From: an uncultured Bacilli bacterium
GTDB taxonomy: Bacteria > Bacillota_I > Bacilli_A > RF39 > UBA660
NCBI GenBank assembly: GCA_934129885.1
Contig: CAKOWU010000001.1
Location: forward strand, 1-64,000
DNA length: 64,000 nucleotides
Direction of reading: 5' to 3'
The notes under the pieces were generated by a model. It was not told the origin of the DNA, did no database searches, and saw only the letters and a list, made by a program, of their open reading frames with translations. Made by a program: the position numbers and the translations under genes. Of the stretch, positions 50,542-59,309 are shown piece by piece (the stretch's first letter is position 1; the number at the start of each line of letters is the position of its first letter).

Positions 50542-52281
50542 TTATGAATTTTGGTGTGTTTTTGTTAATTTTTGACACTTTTTACACTCATAATACAGTG
50601 CTTTGTCTTTTACTTTGTAGTATAGGGTACTGCCGCAGCCCGAACAAGGGGTAGGATTTGCTTTTATGGTTACATTTTTATTTTCTAGCAGTTCTTCTAC
50701 GAAAATGGAAGGATTTTGTTTATTTACTAGAAGATAGTTACTGTTTTTGGTTCTAGTTAGGGCAACATAAAATAATCTACGTTCTTCGGCATATGGGTAT
50801 TCTTCTTTAAGTTCTGTGACGTATTTAAAGACGTCGTCTAACTCTACCCTACTTGGAAAGCCGTCTACTTTATTTATGAGATTTGTGATAATGACGCTGT
50901 CGCTTTCTAGTCCTTTGGATTTATGAACGGTTAGATATTTGATGTTTTGCTTTGACAATTTTATATCTTTTATGTCTTTATTATTTCTGCCTAGAAACAT
51001 AACTGTGCCTTTAGGCAGGTCATATATAACTTTTTCTATTACTTCTTTTATATCTTTATCATAATAATAGATATTTATAGGAGATAAATTTTCTTTATCT
51101 GATGCAAGTTCCTTTTTTATTTGATGAGGATTTTTCATAATAAAGTTACCTGATATGTCTAATAGATTTTGACTATTTCTATATGTTTTATTTAAGAAAA
51201 AGGTTTCTGAATACGGGAAGTATGTTTTAAAATCTAAAAAGGGTTTTAAGTTTGAGCCTGTAAATTTATAAATACTTTGAAAATCATCACCTACCGCGAT
51301 TATTTTAGCCCCTGTTTTGGCTTTTAGTGCTTTTAAAAGTTCGCATTTGGTGGGTGAGATGTCTTGGTATTCATCTACTATGATATATTTATATTTTTTT
51401 ATATTTGCTGTTTTTATAGTGTCTAGGGCTAGGTTTATCATATCATTAAAATCAATTTTGTTTTGAGTAGACAGGTTATCGTTATAACGTTTATATATGT
51501 TTTTTGTAAGGGCTAAAAAGTTAGTTGTGGCTTTTCTTTTGGGAAGGTTTAATTCTCTACTAGCATCTTTTATAAAATAGTCAAAGTCCACTGAAGACAT
51601 ATTGTTTGATTTAAAAATGGTTATAAACCTATGTATTTTATTTTTTAGGTTTATATAAAGATTTGAGGCGAAGAAGATATGTTTTTGGAGAAGGTATATA
51701 TCTTTATCGTTTTTGGTTAGGCCTTTATTATTAAATGATACGAAAATGTTTTGAGTATATAGTTTTAGGGTTTTATTATTAAAATACGTCATGCGGTGAA
51801 TAATATCTTTTAGGCTATCATCTGTACTGCATATATATTTTATACCGTTATGCTTTAAGATGTTTAGACTTAATTTATGGAATGTAACGGCTTTAACGCC
51901 AAGTTTATGCTTTTTACATCTATCGTTTATGTTGTCGCAGGCGTCGTTTGTTAATGATAGACATAATATTTCACTTTGGGGGATTCCTTTTTTTACAAGA
52001 TAGATAATTTTTCCGATAATGGTTAGGGTTTTACCTGTGCCAGCACCGGCGATTATTAGGGCGTCTTCGTCTTTAAGAATTATTTTTCTTTGTTCTTCAT
52101 CTAGTGAATAACCATTAACGTTATCAAAAATGGGATTATTGATATTTTCTTGGATGAATTTTTGATTAGTATGTTTTACTTTTTTTAGGTATTTATGATA
52201 TTTAAGGTAGTTAATAGGGAAAATATGTTTTTGATAAAGTTTTTGTTTTTCTTTATATATTTGCTCTTTTGATATGTACAA
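50542..52281 (-). CDS. UvrD/HelD-like superfamily 1 DNA helicase with zinc tail
   Basis: 579 residues. Walker A GAGTGKT at about 80, Walker B VDEYQDISPT, then TYRNSQNLLD, VHKSKGLESD and YVALTRTKN in order of UvrD-type motifs. The end has a zinc ribbon (CSGCGSTLYYKVKDKALYYE then CKKC). This resembles the short DNA helicase IV type. Start: GGAGGTGATTTTT lies 8 bases before TTG 52281; an ATG at 52296 lacks a site. Confidence 0.85.
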   Translation of the reverse strand: MYISKEQIYKEKQKLYQKHIFPINYLKYHKYLKKVKHTNQKFIQENINNPIFDNVNGYSLDEEQRKIILKDEDALIIAGAGTGKTLTIIGKIIYLVKKGIPQSEILCLSLTNDACDNINDRCKKHKLGVKAVTFHKLSLNILKHNGIKYICSTDDSLKDIIHRMTYFNNKTLKLYTQNIFVSFNNKGLTKNDKDIYLLQKHIFFASNLYINLKNKIHRFITIFKSNNMSSVDFDYFIKDASRELNLPKRKATTNFLALTKNIYKRYNDNLSTQNKIDFNDMINLALDTIKTANIKKYKYIIVDEYQDISPTKCELLKALKAKTGAKIIAVGDDFQSIYKFTGSNLKPFLDFKTYFPYSETFFLNKTYRNSQNLLDISGNFIMKNPHQIKKELASDKENLSPINIYYYDKDIKEVIEKVIYDLPKGTVMFLGRNNKDIKDIKLSKQNIKYLTVHKSKGLESDSVIITNLINKVDGFPSRVELDDVFKYVTELKEEYPYAEERRLFYVALTRTKNSNYLLVNKQNPSIFVEELLENKNVTIKANPTPCSGCGSTLYYKVKDKALYYECKKCQKLTKTHQNS

Positions 52282-52332
52282 AAAAATCACCTCCATAGTT
52301 AATATACTATATAAGTGATTAAATTTCTTCTT

Positions 52333-52680
52333 TTATAAGGTAAAAACTGAATTTCCCAAATTCATAAATATGTAAATGGTGCTGACGATGGCGCCGCTGG
52401 CGAAAGCGATTATTAGGCCAAATATAATGTTGGTGGCAAAACCATTGTTGCTCATGCCTGGGTAACTACTATGGTCTACTCTTTGGGCTTGGGCACTTTT
52501 GGTATAACTTTTTCCTGCGGAGTTACTACTACTTACGGTATTTGTGTTCGTCATTTCGTTACCATATTCGCTGAATACTTCTTTTAAGCCTTTTAGTTCT
52601 TCTAAATTAAGTTTATCAATACTTAAGTCAGTTATTGGTTTTGTTTCTTCTAATTCATCCTTTTTTTCTATTCCATCCAT
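52333..52680 (-). CDS. Hypothetical membrane protein
   Basis: 115 residues. An acidic, then Ser/Asn-rich N-terminus of about 80 residues precedes one or two membrane helices (IIFGLIIAFASGAIVSTIYIF). No recognised domain. Codirectional between the GltD-like gene and the helicase. Confidence 0.55.
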   Translation of the reverse strand: MDGIEKKDELEETKPITDLSIDKLNLEELKGLKEVFSEYGNEMTNTNTVSSSNSAGKSYTKSAQAQRVDHSSYPGMSNNGFATNIIFGLIIAFASGAIVSTIYIFMNLGNSVFTL

Positions 52681-52749
52681 GAACTATCCCTCTATTCTAT
52701 TTGTATTATATCACAGGCCTTTAAAATTAACAATATGGTGTGTAAAGTA

Positions 52750-53994
52750 TTAGTCTACAAAGTTTTTTATGATGTTTTTGGCGGCTTCTCTTCCGGTTCT
52801 AGCGGCCCAAGCGACAGAGGCTATGGTTTTTGTTACGTCGCCGCCTGCGTATATTTGGTCATTGCTTGTTTTATATGTGTTATCTATTTTGATTTTATTA
52901 TTATCTAGTTCTAATCCTAGGTTTTGCACTATGTCTTCAGTTTTTGAGCCAATAGCCATTACGACGTAGTTACATTTTAGTGAGAAGTCGCTACCGACTA
53001 TTTCTTCTGGGGCTGGTCTACCGTTTTCTACTGGTACTAGTTTGTTTTTGGTACAGTGGATGCTTGCAACTTTATTTTGGCCTTTTATTTCTTTTATGTT
53101 CGTTTTAAATTGGAATACTATGCCGTCTTTTTTGGCAGCTTCGATTTCTTTACTATCGGCGGACATATCTTTTTCATCCCTACGATAGACGATTGTGACG
53201 TTTTTGGCGCCAAGTCTTTTTATGGTACGTGCTATATCCATGGCAACGTTTCCACCGCCTGATACGATGACTGTTTTATTTTTATATTTAGGATGATTTT
53301 TATATTCTAGTAGTTCGTTACCACTATAAACGCCTTCTAGGTTTTCGCCTTTAATATTCATTTTAGCACCTATGTTGGCACCTATACCGATGAATATTTT
53401 ATCGTATTCTTGTTTTAGGGTCTTTAAGTTTATGTTTTCACCTAGTGTCATGTTGTATTTTACTTCGATAGGAAGGCCTAGTATTTTGTTTATGGTGTTT
53501 TTTAGTGTATCTTTTTTTAGTCTAAAGTCTGGTATACCGTGTTTAAGCAAGCCTCCTAGGTAATCATGCTTTTCATATATTGTTACGTCTATGCCATTCA
53601 TAGCTAGGAAAGCTGCACAGGTTAGTCCGGCTGGGCCGCCCCCTATTACGGCGACTTTTTTATTTATTTTTTTATTTTTAGGGAGTGTCCATTCATTTTT
53701 TATGGACATATCGCCGATGAAGGCTTCTAGGTGCCCTATTTTTACAGGATGCTCTTTTGTGTTTCTAGCACAGCCGCCTTCACACTGCCTTGAATGCGGG
53801 CATATTCTACCGCATATGGCAGGAAGCACTGTGGATGCACAAAGGATTTCATAGGCTTTTTTATATTCTTTATTTTTTATTTGTTTAATAAAGCCTGGTA
53901 TATCATTTTGAAGTGGACACGCAAATTTACAGTGTGGCATTTCACACTGCATACACTTACTAGCCCATGCTTCTACCCATTCTATTTTTCCCAT
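52750..53994 (-). CDS. GltD-like NAD(P)H oxidoreductase
   Basis: 414 residues. N-terminal Fe-S domain (CMQCEMPHCKFACP, CGRICPHSRQCEGGC), FAD fold GGGPAGLTCAAFL, NAD(P)H fold SGGGNVAMDIARTI and C-terminal YAGGDVTKTIASVAWA. It is the plan of glutamate synthase small subunit and related NADPH:ferredoxin oxidoreductases such as NfnB. No large glutamate synthase subunit is near, so it may serve another electron partner. Start: AGGAAGTGGCGT before the ATG. Confidence 0.88.
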   Translation of the reverse strand: MGKIEWVEAWASKCMQCEMPHCKFACPLQNDIPGFIKQIKNKEYKKAYEILCASTVLPAICGRICPHSRQCEGGCARNTKEHPVKIGHLEAFIGDMSIKNEWTLPKNKKINKKVAVIGGGPAGLTCAAFLAMNGIDVTIYEKHDYLGGLLKHGIPDFRLKKDTLKNTINKILGLPIEVKYNMTLGENINLKTLKQEYDKIFIGIGANIGAKMNIKGENLEGVYSGNELLEYKNHPKYKNKTVIVSGGGNVAMDIARTIKRLGAKNVTIVYRRDEKDMSADSKEIEAAKKDGIVFQFKTNIKEIKGQNKVASIHCTKNKLVPVENGRPAPEEIVGSDFSLKCNYVVMAIGSKTEDIVQNLGLELDNNKIKIDNTYKTSNDQIYAGGDVTKTIASVAWAARTGREAAKNIIKNFVD

Positions 53995-54173
53995 ACGCCA
54001 CTTCCTATTCTAACCATAATTATAGCATGGATAGTTTTTTATGTAAATTGTTATATGGCAATCGCACAAAACTCTGAATTTAACAAAAATATAGTCAAAA
54101 TTTATTGATAAGATTTTAAAATCATCACTATTATCATATGAATTTCCGGTTTTCAGAAATTAAATCAAAACCG

Positions 54174-54203
54174 TTGCATTTAAATACTATACTATGTTAT
54201 TAT
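54174..54203 (+). promoter_or_regulatory. Putative toxin promoter (copy 2)
   Basis: TTGCAT (54174-54179), 18 bases, TATTAT (54198-54203). In copy 1 the same hexamers are only 5 bases apart. An alternative TTGATA-N18-TATTAT lies upstream near 54105-54135. Confidence 0.4.
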
Positions 54204-54263
54204 GGCTTCAGATATTTGATAGTTAGATGGCTGCCAAACTCTTTTTTTATTGAGGAAGGTGGT

Positions 54264-54350
54264 ATGATGACAAAGAAGGATTTTTTAATCTCCGTTTTGG
54301 TCTTTATGATTTTTCTTTTAATAGCACTACTTTTTATAGTTTTGATATAA
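54264..54350 (+). CDS. Small hydrophobic peptide, putative type I toxin (copy 2)
   Basis: 28 residues, MMTKKDFLISVLVFMIFLLI then ALLFIVLI. Identical to copy 1 for ten residues, then a different but equally hydrophobic helix. GAGGAAGGTGGT precedes the ATG; the longer frame to 54138 has no start signal. GTTAGATGG (54222-54230) and CCATCTAAC (54359-54367) are complementary across the ORF. Confidence 0.6.
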   Translation: MMTKKDFLISVLVFMIFLLIALLFIVLI

Positions 54351-54463
54351 AGAAAACACCATCTAACTCTGGCTTGAATTAGATGGTACAAACATTTTTT
54401 GGCAACATCTGACGCAGAAATATCAAATGTTCCTCTTTTTATTTTATGAGGAAATCCTCATCT
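54350..54463 (-). ncRNA. Predicted antisense RNA (copy 2)
   Basis: From the promoter at 54470-54498, through ATGAGGA/TCCTCAT, to the hairpin CCATCTAA/TTAGATGG and a T-rich end. Ends are estimates. It would cover the 3' part of the toxin mRNA. Confidence 0.5.
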
Positions 54464-54469
54464 GTATAC

Positions 54470-54498
54470 ATTTTAACATATTAATTTGAAATTAACAA
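54470..54498 (-). promoter_or_regulatory. Promoter of the antisense RNA (copy 2)
   Basis: TTGTTA (54493-54498), 17 bases, TAAAAT (54470-54475) on the minus strand. Confidence 0.55.
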
Positions 54499-54560
54499 AT
54501 TAAAGTCGACAAACACAGAAAAACAATTTTGATAATTTTTATACGACTACCTTACTCAAT

Positions 54561-54588
54561 TTGACAAGAATAGTATAACAAGTATAAT
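54561..54588 (+). promoter_or_regulatory. Promoter of the three-repeat protein gene
   Basis: TTGACA (54561-54566), 16 bases, TATAAT (54583-54588), 33 bases before the start codon. Confidence 0.75.
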
Positions 54589-54620
54589 ATTGATATTCGA
54601 AAGGAATGTGATATATTTAA

Positions 54621-55424
54621 ATGGAAAATACGATAAATGAAACTGAATATGCGAAAACATTTAGAATGAATTATGAAAATAGTGTTAAGGCTCCTTGGGT
54701 GCTGCTCAGTTTACTTACAAGGGCTAAAAAATATAATAAACTGGATGAAGTACCTATGGATATATTAAAGGAGATTAGTATTATTATCGATACTAAAGGT
54801 ACGTATATTGATAAAATGGATTTTAATAGAATCATGGAAGTGAATGAAACCATAACGAGGTCTTTGGAAGAAAGTGAATTTGCTAAAAAGTTTAGGGAAG
54901 AATATGAAAATAGTAATAAGGCTCCTTGGCTATTATTGCTTATGCTGACAAAAGCACAAAGAGCGGGCAAATTTAATGAAATTCCTTTTGATATATTAAG
55001 TGAAATTAGTAATATTATATATAACGAGGGTACAGAGCTTGATAAAATTGATTTTGCAAGAATTACTAATATTAACCAAACTATAACTGCTCAAGAGGAA
55101 GAAAAAATGTATAATAATGAAAATGAATTTGCAAAGGCATTTAGAAAATCTTATGAAAAAAGTATTAAGAAGCCTTTTGTAATAATTGTTATGCTTAAAT
55201 GTGCTCAAAAAAGAGATAAACTTGATGAGGTACCTGCGGATATATTTAAGGATATGTGTGATATTATATCTACAAAGGGTAATGATATTGATAAAAATGA
55301 ATTTAACAAACTAATTAGTGGTGAGAATGATAAAGATATAACTGCTTGTGGTGATTCTTATCCGACTATGCCTACTTCTGATGTTTGTGTAGATGCGAAA
55401 ACGTACAGAAAGACTATTAATTAA
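54621..55424 (+). CDS. Protein made of three ~80-residue repeats
   Basis: 267 residues, soluble. Repeats start near residues 9, 86 and 169. Each reads E(F/Y)AKxFRxxYExSxKxP(W/F)xxxxxLxxAxxxxKxxE(V/I)P D(I/F), then a helix with E/D-IS-x-II, a KG/EG turn and ID-x-xxF. The pattern suggests a three-fold helical repeat. The end is Cys-containing and polar. Family not recognised. GAAAGGAATGTG lies upstream of the ATG. It has its own promoter and terminator. Confidence 0.65.
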   Translation: MENTINETEYAKTFRMNYENSVKAPWVLLSLLTRAKKYNKLDEVPMDILKEISIIIDTKGTYIDKMDFNRIMEVNETITRSLEESEFAKKFREEYENSNKAPWLLLLMLTKAQRAGKFNEIPFDILSEISNIIYNEGTELDKIDFARITNINQTITAQEEEKMYNNENEFAKAFRKSYEKSIKKPFVIIVMLKCAQKRDKLDEVPADIFKDMCDIISTKGNDIDKNEFNKLISGENDKDITACGDSYPTMPTSDVCVDAKTYRKTIN

Positions 55425-55427
55425 TTT

Positions 55428-55452
55428 TAAAAAGACCTAAAGTGGTCTTTTT
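55428..55452 (+). terminator. Terminator of the three-repeat gene
   Basis: AAAAAGACC pairs with GGTCTTTTT across a 6-base loop. It can act in both directions and also faces the GtrA gene end. Confidence 0.8.
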
Positions 55453-55474
55453 GTGTTTAACCTAAACTAAGACA

Positions 55475-55927
55475 TTAAAGTCTTTCTGATTTGAATACGA
55501 ATAGTTTATTGGTTACATAGTTATACATAAACATGATTAGGGTACATATTACTTTGGCCCACATGTTGCCGATGTCAAAATGGGTGATTAGGAAGCCAAG
55601 GACGGCGGAGTCTATGGGGAAGCCTATTACTCTTACGATTATGAATGATACTCCTTGGGTCAGTTTGTTTTTTCCCAGTTTTGGTTTGGAGTTAAATACC
55701 ATTCGGTCGCCAAAGTAGAGCAAGGTAAATGATATTGTGTAAGATACGAAGTTGGCGATTAGGTAGTTCCCGTTGGTAAGTTTATCGGTTATGAAAAATA
55801 ATATAAATAGTATTATTGTACATATTATGGATACTATGGAATACCAAATGAATTGTTTATTTTTGTCATACAATTTTTCTAGTTTGCTTTTTCTTTTGAA
55901 TAGTTTACGCAGAGGTTTTAAGATCAT
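55475..55927 (-). CDS. GtrA family membrane protein
   Basis: 150 residues with four membrane helices (SIICTIILFILFFITD, FVSYTISFTLLYFGDRMVF, GVSFIIVRVIGFPIDSAVL, KVICTLIMFMYNYVTNKLFVF) and the GtrA signature NYVTNKLFVF. GtrA-type proteins help move lipid-linked sugars for surface glycans. Its start is one base after the map stop, so it is in the same operon. Confidence 0.85.
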   Translation of the reverse strand: MILKPLRKLFKRKSKLEKLYDKNKQFIWYSIVSIICTIILFILFFITDKLTNGNYLIANFVSYTISFTLLYFGDRMVFNSKPKLGKNKLTQGVSFIIVRVIGFPIDSAVLGFLITHFDIGNMWAKVICTLIMFMYNYVTNKLFVFKSERL

Positions 55928-55928
55928 T

Positions 55929-56711
55929 TTATTTTCCTAGGTTATTATATATATCGTCATGGTCTAGTCTAGGAGTTAATATTTCATAGCCGTCTTTGGT
56001 TATGAGGATGGTATGTTCATAGTGGGCGGCTGGGGCACCGTCGTCTGTTTTAATGGTCCAGTCGTCATCTAGCATATAGATATCGGCGGTACCTAGGTTG
56101 AGCATTGGCTCGATACATATTACCATACCCTCTTTTAGTCTAGGACCAGTGCCAGCTTTACCATAGTTTGGAATGTCTGGGTCTTCGTGCATATCTATAC
56201 CAATTCCGTGACCACATAATTCTTTAACTACGCCCAGTTTATGTTTTTTTGCATAGTTTTCCACAGCGTTACTGATGTCGCCTATTCTATTACCTGGTTT
56301 TACCATTTTAATTCCTTCATATAAGGCTTTTTCTGTATGTTCCATAAGGTATTTCTTTTTTTCGCTGATGTCTCCAACGGCATAGGTCCAAGCGGCATCA
56401 CCTTGATAACCTTTATAGCCAATTACCATATCAATGGTTATTATGTCGCCGTTTTTTAGTTTTCTATTACTTGGGATACCATGAACGACTTCGTCATTGA
56501 TGCTTGTACATAGGGTGGCGGGAAAGCCTTCATATCCTAGGCATGATGGGGTTGCGTCATGTTTTTTTATGAAGTCATACGCAAGTTTATCTAGTTCTTT
56601 AGTTGTTATTCCTGGCTTTATATATGGTTTTAAATATTGATGTGTTAAGGACACTAGTTTACCAGCGTGTCTCATCAATTCTATTTCATCTTTACTTTTT
56701 ATAGTAATCAT
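55929..56711 (-). CDS. map: Methionine aminopeptidase type I
   Basis: 260 residues. Metal ligands are in place: Asp in TIDMVIG, Asp in YQGDAAWT, His in CGHGIG, Glu in CIEPML and Glu of the last block near YEHTILIT. It removes the initiator methionine. The frame is open to 56789, but AAAGAAGGATTTT precedes ATG 56711 and the upstream residues are not Map-like. Confidence 0.95.
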   Translation of the reverse strand: MITIKSKDEIELMRHAGKLVSLTHQYLKPYIKPGITTKELDKLAYDFIKKHDATPSCLGYEGFPATLCTSINDEVVHGIPSNRKLKNGDIITIDMVIGYKGYQGDAAWTYAVGDISEKKKYLMEHTEKALYEGIKMVKPGNRIGDISNAVENYAKKHKLGVVKELCGHGIGIDMHEDPDIPNYGKAGTGPRLKEGMVICIEPMLNLGTADIYMLDDDWTIKTDDGAPAAHYEHTILITKDGYEILTPRLDHDDIYNNLGK

Positions 56712-56838
56712 AAAATCCTTCTTTCTGCCTGTTATTATATCATGTATTATTTTAGATGTAAATCTAATTAGATATGAAAGCATTTTCACATTTGCGTGTA
56801 TTAGTAAAGTTTTACATAGTAATGAAACGGTGACAAAA

Positions 56839-56859
56839 GAAAAAAGACCAGTTGGTCTT
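56839..56859 (-). terminator. HU terminator
   Basis: AAGACC pairs with GGTCTT across AGTT, then TTTTTTC on the minus strand; touches the HU stop codon. Confidence 0.8.
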
Positions 56860-57133
56860 AGTTATTTAAGTTATCTTTTAAAGCAGTTCCAGCCTTAAAA
56901 CTTACTGACTTACTAGCAGCAATTTGAATAGCTTCACCTGTTTGTGGATTTCTACCAGTTCTTGCGGCTCTTTCTGAAACTTTAAAAACTCCAAATCCTG
57001 CAACTGAAACTTTTTCTCCGTCTGCTAATTCAGATTTGAATAAATCAAAAGTAGCGTTGAAAACTCTTTCAGCATCTGCTTTAGAAACGCCAGCGTTTTC
57101 AGCAATAGTCTCGATCATTTCTGATTTTTTCAT
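56858..57133 (-). CDS. hup: HU-family DNA-binding protein
   Basis: 91 residues, standard HU: MKKSEMIETIAENAGVSKAD, VSVAGFGVFKVSERAARTGR NPQTGE and SFKAGTALKDN. It bends and packages DNA as a dimer. Single-gene unit with its own terminator. Confidence 0.97.
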   Translation of the reverse strand: MKKSEMIETIAENAGVSKADAERVFNATFDLFKSELADGEKVSVAGFGVFKVSERAARTGRNPQTGEAIQIAASKSVSFKAGTALKDNLNN

Positions 57134-57147
57134 TTATGTTTCACCTC

Positions 57148-57183
57148 ATTTTCTGATATCATTATAACATAATTTTCTGATAT
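57148..57183 (-). promoter_or_regulatory. HU promoter flanked by direct repeats
   Basis: TATAAT (57161-57166, minus strand) lies between two identical copies of ATATCAGAAAAT (57148-57159 and 57172-57183), 24 bases apart. A TAAACA -35 fits a 17-base spacer. Confidence 0.5.
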
Positions 57184-57341
57184 TGTTTACTTTATTGTAA
57201 AATATTTACAATTTTTAACCAAAGTTTAGGGGAATTTTGGTAATAATTACGTTTTTTTTGTAATACTCTAAATAATTTAACTATTTTGATGTATATTTAC
57301 TAAAAAACTGTGCTATCATATAGACACTGGAGGGGTTAGTT

Positions 57342-58526
57342 ATGAAGGTGAAATTTAAGGTTATAGTGATTTTGTTTGTTATTTTATTATTGGCACTTGG
57401 TACTTTTTTATACATGAGGTGTTACAAGGAAAATATCAAGTTTGCGGATGATTTATCTTTTGAGGTTTATTCTGATGTGATGGTTAAGGATTTGGTACTG
57501 TCTGATTTAAAGGTTTATGATAAGAAAGTTGACACTTCTACAACTGGTAAGAAGACCCTTAGTTTTACTTATCAAAACAGATATGGTTACAAACAAACGG
57601 GAAAGATTAGTATTGGTGTAGTCGACACGGAAAAGCCACATATTGTGCTTAATAATGAGATTTCTATGGTACGTGGAAGTGATATACAGCTAAAAGACAG
57701 GATTATGTGCATTGATAATTATGATGATGAGGTGTCTATTAAGATAGAGGGCGACTACGACATGGACAGCGTGGGAAGGTATGCACTTAGTATCCATGCG
57801 AGTGATAAGTCTGGAAATGTGGCGAGTCAAAATTTTACTTTAAACGTTTACGAAAGGACGCAGGGAGGCGGTGCTGGTAAGGCTGATACTGATGATGACT
57901 ATACTTTATTTAGTGATGTGATTTCTAAATATAAAAATGATGAGACAATGGTTGGTGCAGATATTTCGGCGTGGCAAAAGGACGTTAATTTTGGTGCGAT
58001 GAAGGATGCAGGGGTAGATTTTGTTTTTGTTAGGGCTGCGGTGCAGAGTAATAAGGGTGATGATTTGTCGCTTGATGCTTATTTTGACAGGAATATGAAG
58101 GGTGCTAACGAGGCAGGAATTGATGCGGGCATTTATGTGTTTTCAAAGGCCGCTAATAAGGAAGAGGCTATAAGGCAGGCCAAGTTTATTTTGAAGAAGG
58201 TTAAGAAGTATGAGGTTAAACTACCGATTGTGTTTGATTGGGAGAATTGGAGTGATTACAATACGTATCATTTAAGCAGGTATCATTTAAATGAGATTGC
58301 AAAGGCTTTTATTAAGAAGGTGAATGATGCTGGATATGAAGGGATGATTTATGGCAGTGATAATTATTTGAAGTGGGCGTTTGATGACAAGTATGATAAT
58401 GTTTGGGTAGCCCGCTATGGGAAAGCGCCTAGTTACGAGGGGGTTGATTACTGGCAAGTGTGTGATGACGGGAAGGTACCTGGGATTGATACGAATGCGG
58501 ATATTGATGTGTATTACAAGAAATAA
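57342..58526 (+). CDS. GH25 lysozyme with N-terminal Ig-like domain
   Basis: 394 residues. Membrane anchor at about 5-26, a beta-rich module (about 30-175, VDTEKPHIVLNN, RYALSIHASDKSGNVASQNF, typical bacterial Ig-like), linker, then GH25 at about 205-394 with GADISAWQ, VFVRAAVQ, GIYVFSKA and the catalytic DxE in VFDWENW. It hydrolyses peptidoglycan outside the cell. AGGGGTTAGTT precedes the ATG, a modest site. Confidence 0.88.
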   Translation: MKVKFKVIVILFVILLLALGTFLYMRCYKENIKFADDLSFEVYSDVMVKDLVLSDLKVYDKKVDTSTTGKKTLSFTYQNRYGYKQTGKISIGVVDTEKPHIVLNNEISMVRGSDIQLKDRIMCIDNYDDEVSIKIEGDYDMDSVGRYALSIHASDKSGNVASQNFTLNVYERTQGGGAGKADTDDDYTLFSDVISKYKNDETMVGADISAWQKDVNFGAMKDAGVDFVFVRAAVQSNKGDDLSLDAYFDRNMKGANEAGIDAGIYVFSKAANKEEAIRQAKFILKKVKKYEVKLPIVFDWENWSDYNTYHLSRYHLNEIAKAFIKKVNDAGYEGMIYGSDNYLKWAFDDKYDNVWVARYGKAPSYEGVDYWQVCDDGKVPGIDTNADIDVYYKK

Positions 58527-58573
58527 AATAAGGTAATATAGTGCTGGAGGGGACAAAAATGGTTGGTGACGAC

Positions 58574-58597
58574 AAAAAAACATCATGTGATGTTTTA
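58574..58597. terminator. Bidirectional terminator between GH25 and cwlJ genes
   Basis: AAACATCA pairs with TGATGTTT across two bases; A-run on one side serves cwlJ (minus strand). Confidence 0.7.
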
Positions 58598-59023
58598 GTG
58601 AAGTTCTTTGCAGACGCCTTCGGCGGGTTTGTAGAAGCAGTGGTTTTTATATTTACCTGCAAGATCTTGGTCCCACCATGTGTCTTTACAGGCGTTACCA
58701 CTACCTGGAGCATAAAACCACAGGGCATTGGTGGCAGGGTAATAGTATTCTCCTCTTATTACTCTATCAGCAAGACCCTTTTCTAATGTGGTTGGGCTAC
58801 TATAATAAAGGGAACTATTTACGCCAGAGAAGCCGCCTGGAGACTGATTTATGACTTTGGCTAGAGTGGTTATGTTTTTAAACGTTAAGCAGTTGGCGAT
58901 TGCTCTATTTACGACGACGTTGCCGACCATAAGCATACCAAGGTTGCCTTCTCCTAGGGCTTCTGCTCTCATTAATCTTGCTAGCATGTCTCTTTCTGAT
59001 GTTGTATATTGTACAATACTCAT
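58595..59023 (-). CDS. cwlJ: CwlJ-type spore cortex-lytic hydrolase
   Basis: 142 residues, the length of B. subtilis CwlJ. Hydrolase_2 domain with catalytic Glu in RLMRAEALGEGNLGMLMVGN, VVNRA, and the CwlJ-like INQSPGGFSG and ATNALWFYAPGS. No signal peptide, as in CwlJ, which is made in the mother cell and placed in the coat. It degrades cortex at germination. The frame extends to 59110, but AGGTGATC precedes ATG 59023, the same arrangement as in the YutH-like gene. Confidence 0.85.
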   Translation of the reverse strand: MSIVQYTTSERDMLARLMRAEALGEGNLGMLMVGNVVVNRAIANCLTFKNITTLAKVINQSPGGFSGVNSSLYYSSPTTLEKGLADRVIRGEYYYPATNALWFYAPGSGNACKDTWWDQDLAGKYKNHCFYKPAEGVCKELH

Positions 59024-59062
59024 ATGATCACCTAGAATAATATATGAAAATGGCAAAAATTG

Positions 59063-59091
59063 TTGAATAAATTTGGGTGGTATGGTATAAT
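59063..59091 (+). promoter_or_regulatory. tRNA-Trp promoter
   Basis: TTGAAT (59063-59068), 17 bases, TATAAT (59086-59091), 11 bases before the tRNA. Confidence 0.7.
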
Positions 59092-59102
59092 TGAGAAGTC
59101 GT

Positions 59103-59176
59103 AGGGACATAATTCAGTGGTAGAATGATGGTCTCCAAAACCATTCACGAGGGTTCGAGTCCTTCTGTCCCTGCCA
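59103..59176 (+). tRNA. tRNA-Trp (CCA)
   Basis: Acceptor AGGGACA/TGTCCCT, D-stem ATTC/GAAT, anticodon loop CTCCAAA, discriminator G, encoded CCA. It reads only UGG, consistent with UGA as stop. Confidence 0.93.
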
Positions 59177-59218
59177 TTTGACTATTTATTCGGATTATTT
59201 CGGATTTTGATATAACTA

Positions 59219-59241
59219 GGCCTTAATTATGAGGCTTTTTT
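59219..59241 (+). terminator. tRNA-Trp terminator
   Basis: GCCT (59220-59223) pairs with AGGC (59232-59235), followed by TTTTTT. Confidence 0.65.
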
Positions 59242-59309
59242 ATTTATATAAAATGGTAATGCTAAAACTGTGGGACTTACTGGATAGGCTTTTATATTTT
59301 AATTTAGGG

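Larger units (their letters stand above)
54078..54500 (+). repeat. Copy 2 of the ~400-bp duplicated toxin-antitoxin-like locus
   Basis: Same organisation as 7458-7860. Differences include a 13-base segment between the toxin -35 and -10 that copy 1 lacks, and paired changes in the 5' hairpin (AATTTC/GAAATT here, TTCC/GGAA in copy 1) that preserve pairing. Confidence 0.8.
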
